Below the pieces are notes generated by a model, which ran no database searches, was not told where the DNA came from, and worked only from the letters and a program-made list of their open reading frames with translations. DNA of 64,000 nucleotides, taken from the NCBI GenBank assembly GCA_010909165.1, contig MU008155.1, forward strand, positions 620,001 through 684,000, in the 5' to 3' direction. This stretch comes from Anthoceros angustus. Taxonomy: Eukaryota > Streptophyta > Anthocerotopsida > Anthocerotales > Anthocerotaceae. The stretch's first letter is position 1; each line of letters opens with the position of its first letter. This document shows positions 56,079 through 64,000 of this stretch, piece by piece. The position numbers and the translations under genes were made by a program.

Positions 56079-57570
56079 TCATCTCACGGCCTTCCCTGTT
56101 CTAGGTTTAGAGCCGCTACTTTTCTCGTTCTTCCCCTCTCTTCGCCTTGCGGCGGCCTGAAATTCTTCCTCTGTGGGCTCCTTGTATTTCTTACTTCCGG
56201 AACCATACTTGGCTTCCAACGACGCAGCTATTGAATCCATTTTTTGCGAGCCCTTTTTCTGGATCAGAGATACCAAGTCGGAGGGAACCCCTGTACCAGC
56301 CTTCTTCTTCCTGTCACCAGGCGGCGAGGTGCCCGTCAATAAATTCTGGACGAAGCATGCCACAGAAGCAGGGCTGTTGTGTGCTGGTCATACCTCTTCG
56401 GAGGAGCTGGTCGCTTGGAAACTTCCTTGGCCCATTTCGTGTACGCCTTGTACTCTTTCAATTCATCTGTGATGGAAACCAAAAATATTGAGGCAAACAG
56501 CGGATGACAACATGGCAGACCCACAGAAATGGCTTCAACCGAGATTGAACCAACCTCTTGCAATTGCCTCGTCAATTATGTCCATGAAGCGATGGGAATC
56601 TTGGTCTGGTTCAGAACAGATCATATGGAGAAACACTCTGCAATTCACGGAGTCTGTTACGCCACAGCCCATGTGCCTGCTACAGGTTCATAGACCATAA
56701 TGCATCAAAGACATCCCAATTGGACATGGACAACCAACCTATGCATATTCCCTTTGTGTTCCGTATATAGTCTCTTCAAATCAGAAACCTCTGACTCCGA
56801 GTTTTGGTATGCAGCATAAAACTGTTCGATCTTTTCCTCAGTGATCTGCAGACAGCGATTTCCGTATTAGAGGCAAGAGGTGGAGGTCATTAAAAGTAGT
56901 CTCAACTAGAGGCAACAAGAGGAAGAAGCAAGATTTCAAACCTGTATGCTCCTAAAGTAGTCAACCCAATCTGCCGCACTATCTCCCAGAAAGTCCTGCC
57001 ACACCAGATGGCAAATCTCAGGTTTAGGGAACTCCAAACCTGGAAAGCAACTCTAAACCTAGACCCAAGAAGTGGAGGGAATGAAAACGTACCACATCCT
57101 CAACGCACCCGGTCCTATCATAAACCTCTCTCTTCTGCGGGTCTCCGAGAATGGCAATGACCCCTTGCAATGACTGGAATTTCTCTTTGGCGTCCTGCAC
57201 ACAGAGCGTGCAAATGGTTTCGGTCGTCAGCTGTTCTCGTATTATCAAGACATTAGAAAGCACCGGAGCTAAAAACGATAACAAACTCACCTCATCCCCG
57301 GGATTCTTATCAGGATGCAGCCGCAGTGCCAATTTGTGATACGCTTTCCTTACTTCCTGCTGAGTAGCAGTTCGCTCCACGCCAAGAACCTGAAATCCAT
57401 TCCAAGTACGAAATCTGAGTACTTCAATTCTTCACAATGCCGGACTCCTCCGACAAAAATATGACATGGGGAATCCACACAATACGAGGTAAGCATACCT
57501 TGTAAAGGTCCACCTCGTCCTTCTGATCCCCGGCTGCCAAATCCTCCTCAGCTGATTTCCTCTTCCCCAT
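56079..57570 (-). CDS. DnaJ co-chaperone, ATJ6/DNAJC9-like
   Basis: J-protein that stimulates HSP70; animal DNAJC9 also binds histones. Eight exons: 57570-57499, 57389-57291, 57194-57093, 56995-56942, 56845-56739, 56637-56555, 56466-56394, 56310-56079; 822 nt, 273 aa. The J-domain near the N-terminus has DLYKVLGVERTATQQEVRK, AYHKLALRLHPDKNPGDEDA (catalytic HPD), then GDPQKREVYDRTG. The family-specific part follows: YFRSIQITEEKIEQFYAAYQ, SEVSDLKRLY, ICSEPDQDSHRFMDIIDEAI, YTKWAKEVSKRPAPPKR, and the basic end AKYGSGSKKYKEPTEEEFQA. MGKRKSAEE was chosen as start (ATJ6 begins MGRKKK); an in-frame Met at 57687 exists. Confidence 0.92.
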
Positions 57571-57994
57571 CGCAGCTTCCACAAAAGAGGATATGCAGCT
57601 GAATCCGCCAAGCTCAGAGATGTCCACGCTCCGATTGTTCAACGCCGCAATGGCCGTAAAAAGCCTGGTTTTCACAAGGGCTCGCATGTGAGCCCCGCTG
57701 GCAGAAGAGGCACAAACCCCAACTCACTCCACTTCCCTCCGCCGCGCAGCGCAGAAGAATCTGGGACCCCCATGGCCTCCACGGGGCGCCCAGGCCCCAG
57801 GACTGGAAGTACAGGAGCTTGGAGGTTCAGGGAACCGCGGTGCAGGAGGGATGGAAAACGCGTCCAGCTTGGAGGAGCCAAAATGGCGGGAAATGAGGGG
57901 GAGACACCTTTTGGGCTTTCAGCCAATATTAATACATGTATATACATAAATAGACTTTTACAAACAGATACCGATATCCACCCCGTCGCCTGTG

Positions 57995-59695
57995 CTAACC
58001 ATCAGGACAAGTGTAGTTCAGCTCCGTTGCTCCAGCAACACCGCCGAAGGGCAGACCATCCAGGAGGTCAAGGCCATCGAAGAGGGTGAGCAGGTCCTTC
58101 ACAAGCGGGGCACAGCGGGTGTCCTTGAGCCAGCCTTTGTCCCAGAAGGCAAAATCATCGTGGCCGAGGCTGTTGTGCAAGATAAGGCGCGCGTCGTAGC
58201 CGGCGTCCACCAGCACTTCCCAGAAGGCGATGCTGCTCTCCGAAGGCACAACAATGTCGGAATGGCTGGTGTAGAGGAAGCAAGGGGGCACCAGATGCTT
58301 GTTAGGGTTATGCGCATGCCGCTGCCGATGATCTTGGCCGAGGAGAGAGCGGAAGAGAAGCGTGGGAGACATGGCTTCGAAAAACGAAGGCCCTCCCATG
58401 GCTGGCGTCATGCAGGACAGCGACGCCACTCCCCTTCCGGCTTCGTACTTGTAGTGCTCTCCAATGTCGTACACTCCTGCAAGACCGATGAAGCAGTGTG
58501 GCTGCCTCGTGTCTCCTTGCCCTGCCAGAGATCCTCCGTTAGCCGTGTTGCGCAGGTTGGCTCGCTCCCACAGTACCAAAGCTGACAAATGCGCTCCTGC
58601 AAAATGAAGCGACAATCCAACGCGCTCACAAGGTGAAGCTACAGCGCAATCTTGGCGTGCTTGCAAACGGATAGTTCGCACAGACATACCTGCGGAGTGT
58701 CCCATGAGGAACACCCGTTCCGGGTCTCCACCGTATCCCCTGATATTGTCCATCGTCCAGGACAAAGCAACCGACACTTCCTTGGCCTGCGCAGCTGCTA
58801 GCACCTGGAAGGAACACAGAAGCGCCTTAAATACACAGCCTTGAGCAAAACCAGAACCAGAACCATGAGCAAAAGCAAAAGCAAAAGCAAAAGCATGCTC
58901 TCACATCAGGGAATAAGGTGTACTGGATAAGGACGGCAAGAATGCCATTGTCCGCCAGACATGCTCCAAGTGCACAGAACTGCCATTTGTCTCCCATGGC
59001 CCATATGCCTCCGTGCACAAACAGCACCACCGGGACGGAGTGAGCGCTGGAATGTGCGTGAGGAACATAGACATCCAGCCTACAAAACAGAGCGAAAGGA
59101 AACACTTCAACCTTCCAACCCGACGAATCGCAAAGTGACCGAATTGCAAAGTGACCCCTGCGGAAATGGAGCAAAGAAACACTAACCAATCGTACACAGA
59201 CGAGTTTGACGCTCACACTCACACATTCCGTTTCGCGCCTCCGAAGCGCACATCCCGGATGACAAAGGCCTTGTATGGCTTCAACTCTGGCCAGGAGGCT
59301 CGCCTGGAAAGGTCCACGACCGCGGCATTCTTGGCGCGCTTCCCTCCGCCGATGAGCAGCTCATTCCCGAGCTGCAACACCGGCAACGATCTGTGCAGTT
59401 GCAGCGCGTACATTATGGCGGGCAGCGCAAACAGGAGCCCCGAGGCCTCCTTGTAGAAGATGACAGCGATGGCAAGGAAGACGCGGATCCGCTGATACAG
59501 GCCCGGCACGGCCATAACCTCCTGCACCGCGCCCTTGAGCGCATGGCTCAACACGCCCGACACGGCCAGCTTCCGCATTCTCGTCCTTGCGACGCGCACT
59601 GCCGCTGTTCGAAACGAGATGGCACGGCCACAGGACGAGGCAATGCGGGAGGCGGCAGGCGGAGGAAATGGCGAGGGGCAGAGCACCGTTGCCAT
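57995..59695 (-). CDS. Alpha/beta hydrolase, isoprenylcysteine methylesterase (ICME)-like
   Basis: ICME enzymes remove the C-terminal methyl ester of prenylated proteins at endomembranes. Four exons: 59695-59223, 59079-58905, 58804-58690, 58596-57995; 1365 nt, 454 aa. The N-terminal 140 residues are basic then hydrophobic (AIVFYK, LLFALPAIMYAL, membrane-anchor-like). The hydrolase has VVLFVHGGIWAMGDKWQF (oxyanion HGG), YGGDPERVFLMGHSAGAHLS (nucleophile Ser in GHSAG), and a probable catalytic Asp in SHSDIVVPSESS and His in SLGHDDFAFW. Family ICME uses GQSAGAH and FVTGG, so this is a divergent relative, and another carboxylesterase role is possible. It is head to head with MED17, 226 bp between start codons. 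An upstream in-frame Met lies at 59743. Confidence 0.75.
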
Positions 59696-59921
59696 CACCT
59701 TGTGGCCCTCAAAAAATGATCCCGTCAACCCGGCCTGCCGCAAATGGGACCATAATCACCCCTCGATACACCACTTGGTATACCTATATTCCTGGATCAG
59801 CTACACCTTGTACGGGTATATATTCCTTCTTCGTCATCGTCCTCTCTGATGGCATCCCCTCGAATGGACGCGAAGGTGGCTGCCAGGTGATCGCAGCTGT
59901 GACCTTGGCCGAGCAGCAGCT
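59696..59921. promoter_or_regulatory. Shared 226-bp divergent promoter
   Basis: This interval separates the ICME-like and MED17 start codons. Both transcripts must start here or overlap. TATATTC-type AT-rich sequence lies near 59815-59825; no other motif was confidently assigned. Confidence 0.5.
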
Positions 59922-62708
59922 ATGGGGTCCGCGAATCCAGTCACGCTGGACAGTCTGCCCTTGAAGCGAATTCGAGAATTGGACGATTCTGGGACCGAGC
60001 GTCTTCCTCCGTACGTGGCTGGAGTGCTTGGTTTTTGCCTTCTCCACCTCCAGCTGCTGGGAGGCGCGGAGAGCTGGAGATGGATCATGTTTTGGACTTG
60101 TGGCTTTTCAGGGAAACTACGCCGAACGACACGCTGCTGCGGCAGCTCGGGCGGATTGATTTCCGCGAGCTCGTGTCGGAGGGGGACGATAAGAAGGATG
60201 CGGGGGCGCAGGTTGCGCCGGCTTGGGCGTTCCAAGAGATTGCTGAGTGCCTTCACGAGTCGCATGGGGAGCTCTCTGTGACTCTGGACTTCATCAAATA
60301 TGTAGGTAGACAGAGTCGTTGATTTTTGTGCTGGGCAATTTGGAGGGTGAAATGACGCGTGATGATCTTCGGGGGATGGTCAGGTGGAGGAGAATCAGGC
60401 TGTTACTGTGTCGAGCACTGTTCGGCCAAAGCTTCTGCCCAGGGAGGCGGCAGGGGAAGTGGGCTTGCGTATGGCATCGAAGTGTAAGCACTTTGAGGTA
60501 TGGTTCGTGACCTATTTTGGGTAGTTCTTGTTTTTCATGGATAGCTTCTTGTCGTTAGCTGTGACAGGGTAAGAAGGCTGCAGCACTCTCTGCTGCGGGG
60601 GCCTTGCCCGCATCTTGGTTGTTTCATCTTGGTGGGACTTTCAAATGACTTTCAAGCTCCAATGATTTTCATCTGGGATACTACCTTGTTTTAGGAAGCT
60701 GCCAAGACTCTGAAGAAAGCTGCCAAGTCTCTGGAGCTTCAAGTTGAGAGAGAAGCGGTGTTCTATGGTGCGCTGATGAGGTATGGACTTGGGTTGTCGT
60801 TGTCCTTTCTAGTGTCCGTGATGTATTCCCCAAACTTCCTTAAGGGTGTGCTTCTCGTTGATGATTTCCTGGTTTCTGTATCGGCCTAGACTGCAGCGTA
60901 ATTGGAAAGTGAAAAGGCAGCGCGGTGTCTCTGCTGGGCCAGGTGGGAGTGCAGGATTCTCGATTGACTTGTCATTTCCTCCTGCATTAGATGGTTCCAC
61001 TGTCATTCCTCAAAGGGCATTGGCCTTGTACACAAGGCCGCTTGATCAAGACTCAACTGGCATGCTGGTGGCTCGACGTCCACCTGGACAGCCAATCAAC
61101 TCACTTTGTCTACACCTTCGAAAAGCCACATTTGGGAAAGTTCAAAGTGATAACTTCAGAGCCACCGAATGCTCGGATGACATGGTTGAGGATGACCACT
61201 TGGCACCTGAAGTAGAACGTGAAGGTGACAGAGGAGTGGTTGAAGGTGTGGACCTGGGGGCAAAGGGGGCACATTCGGTGCTCCGCCGCATTCAGGCAGC
61301 AGTTTTTGATGAACAAGTAATAAGACTCGTCATCTTGATTGCCTTCCCTTGCATTGGTTGGTGCATGCTTACGGTTAGGACGGTGAGAAGCGGAGGTGTA
61401 GGCACATGAAACATTTTTTGTCAGTATTTGTTCCAAATAGAACAGCAGCACATGCACTAACTTGAAAGCTGAAAAACTCGCAGGTCTTTGACTGTGTAGG
61501 CAGGGAAGCTCTGTCTCCATTGCCAACCATCGACATTGTGGGCATGAGTGATACAAGCTGGCGGTTTCGCCTTGGGTTTGCTGCAACTCTAGTTCTTGAG
61601 CTTTCTGAAAAGTACGGGAGGACTAATGTACAGGGAACTGCTGACCATGATTCTGGGAAGGGGATATCTCCTGCACAACTACAACGCCCTGTCAAACCGT
61701 ATGATGGTGATGGGGCTAGTGAGACAGCGTTTGAGATTTGTCTGAAGCAGGTATATCATGAAAGTTATTTGGGAAAACGACTAGAGACATTGCCGGCCGG
61801 AGTAGGAACCAGGACACATGACTCCACTGGGAAGCTCAGGGAGCAGGTTTCAACAACTGCAGCAAAGGACGCTGGTCCTGAGCCAAATGTGTTGAGAAAA
61901 GTGGCTGCTGCCATGCGCCACAGGGTGTGCGCCCTCCAGGTTTTGTCACTGCTGGAGAAGCAGGTGTGTGAAGATTTCAATCTGAAAGAGATGCATTCTA
62001 GTGTTTCATGTTGCATTTCTAGTGTTTCATGTTGCATTTCTAGTGTTTCATGTTTCATACGCTTCTTCCTGTGCAGGTGCTTGGAGTCCCTCATATGCAG
62101 ATGCTTTCTCATCCGACATGGCATCCCAGAGTGTCTGCATGGGATCTCTCTTTATGCACCTTCGCATCCAGCTCTCATAAAGCACTGGATGAATCTGGAA
62201 GGAGTATATTCGAGTGTACTGTTGTTCTGAGAGACGAAGCCCTTACAATCGAGGGACTTGACGATTTGTCTGGAGAAGGCTTATCAACAAGCAAGCACAG
62301 CTGCAGCGTGATGGAGCTGCCGTCGTTTTTGTTGTTCCAGGTGAGACAGTTGTTACATTCTACTTGCGCAAGTAATTGGATTCACGGTTTCCAACAAATG
62401 TTTGGGCAATGATCGGCAGCCGCATACCCCTGCAGGTTGCGTCTCAGCTTGTCCAATGGCTCCAGGAAGAAGCATCCGGAATGGGGCTGGATGTGGAAAA
62501 AAATCACCTGGGTATCAGGTTTTCTGTTCCGAAGTATAGCAGTGATGTGGCAATACTGGCGACCCTTGATCATCGTCAGCATTGTGTTAACTGGGAGCTG
62601 ATGATTAGGTCCGGTGAAGATAAAGAAATAGACCATACATTTATAGGGGCTGCATCTGCGGAGTCTCTAAGAACGCTAATTGTCCATATGTCAAGTTTTA
62701 TCGACTAA
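59922..62708 (+). CDS. MED17: Mediator complex head subunit MED17
   Basis: MED17 is the scaffold of the Mediator head module, linking activators to RNA polymerase II. Eight exons: 59922-60010, about 60064-60301, 60384-60497, 60695-60780, 60890-61316, 61484-61963, 62077-62340, 62436-62708; 1971 nt, 656 aa, matching Arabidopsis At5g20170 in length. Landmarks are VTLDSLPLKRIRELDDSGTE (ISLDKLPIKRLE in Arabidopsis), ESHGELSVTLDFI, EENQAVTVSSTVRPKLLP, REAVFYGALMRLQRNWKVKR, DQDSTGMLVARRP, SVLRRIQAAVFDEQVFD, VPHMQMLSHPTWHPR, LPSFLLFQVASQLVQWLQEE. The exon 2 acceptor is my least certain junction. The intron before 62077 contains a 21-bp triplication. Confidence 0.92.
61997..62062. repeat. 21-bp tandem triplication in a MED17 intron
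   Basis: TCTAGTGTTTCATGTTGCATT is repeated three times (the third diverges after TCATGTT) between a donor at 61964 and the acceptor at 62076. Confidence 0.85.
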
Positions 62709-63054
62709 TTGAAAAGAAGGCCAGGGTAAAACCAAACGCAACTAGTGATCCATGTGAAAGGATACGTTGGCTTGCGTTTTTGCAAACAGAAAATGCGAAA
62801 ATACACAACAAGCAACAAGCTTGAGTGCCAGCGTAACAAGAGCTACAGCCTTGTGATCTGGCGAGATAACGGCTGGCCTCCGCTTCCAGGTGCCTAACAG
62901 AGCATGGAAGTGTTTTCAACGCATCCAAGTCACCTGTAAAAACCAAAGGAGGATTGTCTTCCCACACCATAAGATGGAGTAACTTGCGCAGCCGTCGTCG
63001 GGAGCTGAAGAAGCGTGGCCCTAGAAGGAAATGCGAGGGCACTCCTATCGTCCA
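62709..63054. other. Convergent 3' ends of MED17 and OHP2
   Basis: 346 bp between two stop codons on opposite strands; no coding signal. It holds both polyadenylation regions. Confidence 0.5.
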
Positions 63055-63724
63055 TCAATCCAGATCCAGGATTCCCAAATTGGAGACTATAATCTTAAGC
63101 TGGTCGACAAAGTTGGCTCCAGTTGCATATTCCGTCAAGAGGCCGACTGCAATCCCGAACATTGTCCACCTGCAATGGCCACAACGCCGAGTGTGAGTCA
63201 GAAAGCTTAGAAGCAGGCGGTGTGTGTGACATAGCATACAGCCCGCTGCGTTCCTCCTACCTGCCATTCCTAATCTCATTGGTTCTAGTCCATCCGAAGA
63301 TTCGTCCCTGCTCCGCCTGCTGCTCATATTTCCTGTCCAGGAAGTACTCTTGCAACTCCTTGGCCTTTTGCCTCTGGAACTCAACGGTGACGCCGGAGGT
63401 GGAGGCTGCCGGGGTCGGGGGCGCAGCGGAGACGGAAGGGGAAGGAGCCGGAGCCGGAGCCGGAGCCGGGGCTGGGGTGGCAGAGCTGGAAGGCGGGACA
63501 GGAGCCGTCGGCGAGGGAGGCGGGGACAAGGAGGGAGCTGAAGGCCTGCGCAGGCCCGGACCGTCCGCCTTGGAGCTCCTCACCACCAGCAGCCGCTGCG
63601 GCGACGACATGCCGGCATCCGCCACCTTGATCCTGGCAGCGTGCAGTGGAGACATTCCGGAGTCGGGGGAGAGAGGGGCCAGCTTCGCCAGCACCAGGCT
63701 CCTCGATGCCGTGGCTGCCGCCAT
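63055..63724 (-). CDS. OHP2: One-helix protein 2 (LHC-like, plastid)
   Basis: OHP2 is a thylakoid single-helix member of the light-harvesting-complex superfamily that, with OHP1 and HCF244, binds chlorophyll during photosystem II reaction-centre assembly. Two exons (63724-63261, 63169-63055; 579 nt, 192 aa). The N-terminal 60 residues (MAAATASRSLVLAKLAPL) form a Ser/Ala/Arg-rich plastid transit peptide. Then comes a Pro/Ala linker with an (AP)n run, VEFQRQKAKELQEYFLDRKY, and the helix motif NEIRNGRWTMFGIAVGLLTE with the chlorophyll-binding E..NGR..M pattern split by the intron at NGR. The end, VDQLKIIVSNLGILDLD, is nearly that of Arabidopsis OHP2. Thr replaces the usual Ala after W. An in-frame Met at 63769 is an alternative start. 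Confidence 0.92.
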
Positions 63725-63769
63725 GGCTGCTGCTTTCCTGCGTATTGAGCCTGCCTGCGAAGCAAGCAA

Positions 63770-64000
63770 GCACCAAAGTCTGCTCCTAGGATTGGCAGGA
63801 ACGTTCGCTGCAGCAACGAAGGCAGCTAGATTGTGAGGTTTGCGTTGGAGCGCGTGCTTGCACCCGGGCGTCGGGATAAAAAGGGAGTGGCGTACAACAA
63901 CATCGGCAGCGCCAGAATGGCGGGGCCCCTGGCCTTATCAAAGGAACCACAAGCTCCAGCCCAGCCCGCCTTTTTATTTCCCCTTATGACGAAGCCGGCA
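63770..64000. promoter_or_regulatory. OHP2 upstream region
   Basis: Expected promoter of the OHP2 gene, cut by the window end. CTTATCA (GATAA on the other strand) near 63935 is a light-response-type core, only suggestive. Confidence 0.35.

Noticed and set aside
57992-58585. 197-codon plus-strand frame
   Set aside because: Shadow of the ICME-like hydrolase exon on the other strand.
61520-62230. Single unspliced 236-codon MED17 exon
   Set aside because: The frame runs through a repetitive intron (SVSCCIS repeats); donor CAG/GTGTGTG and acceptor GTGCAG restore the MED17 homology QVLGVPHMQ.

Overview
The window is nuclear DNA of a land plant, probably a seed-free one (bryophyte, lycophyte or fern). 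It carries plant-specific genes: one-helix protein 2, phragmoplast kinesin KIN-10A, the SWI/SNF subunit LFR, a BOR-type boron transporter and an intron-free PLS/E-class PPR protein. Introns are short (about 70-130 bp) and genes are closely spaced between blocks of decayed retrotransposons. The seed-free assignment rests on the PPR style and compact introns and is an inference.

Layout. 1-10.5 kb is transposon country: a degenerate Ty1/copia element with a 5' LTR but no 3' LTR, then older coding relics. 11.2-15.8 kb is a six-exon KIN-10A kinesin (-). 16.9-22.4 kb holds a tRNA-Asp-like pseudogene with a repeat array, a Ty3/gypsy relic whose integrase is followed by a PHD finger, and a second copia relic. 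22.5-25.3 kb is a PPR gene (-), with an inverted fragment of itself just upstream. 26.0-28.1 kb is a 12-exon 3-hydroxyisobutyrate-dehydrogenase-like gene (+), convergent with an 8-exon chalcone-isomerase-fold gene (-, 28.3-30.4 kb). A small basic probably nucleolar protein (-) and a receptor-kinase relic follow.

34.7-38.8 kb is the most striking locus: two complete malic-enzyme units joined in one reading frame over 10 exons (1039 aa predicted). The second unit contains an AT-AC (U12-type) intron that the first unit lacks. 40.3-41.6 kb is a PPR pseudogene. UDP-glucose dehydrogenase (+, 43.0-44.4 kb) and LFR (+, 45.2-47.1 kb) follow. 47.6-50.2 kb holds a 110-bp tandem duplication, a (TA)n tract and a 5'-truncated LINE. 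A tRNA-Ser(AGA) gene at 50.2 kb is followed by tandem repeats containing pieces of its own T-arm; these run into the last codons of a 12-exon BOR boron transporter (-, 50.7-53.7 kb).

54.4-57.6 kb holds a DnaJ-6-type co-chaperone gene whose terminal exon and 3' flank are tandemly triplicated. An ICME-like alpha/beta hydrolase (-) and Mediator subunit MED17 (+) are head to head with 226 bp between start codons. OHP2 (-) closes the window.

The genes are unrelated housekeeping functions; there is no operon-like logic. Exon limits were assigned by reading splice sites and homology by eye. For the fused malic enzyme, kinesin, HIBADH-like, CHI-like, LFR, MED17, DnaJ, ICME-like, OHP2 and small basic protein models, the exon lengths sum to intact reading frames. 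The BOR model needs one exon edge moved by one base.
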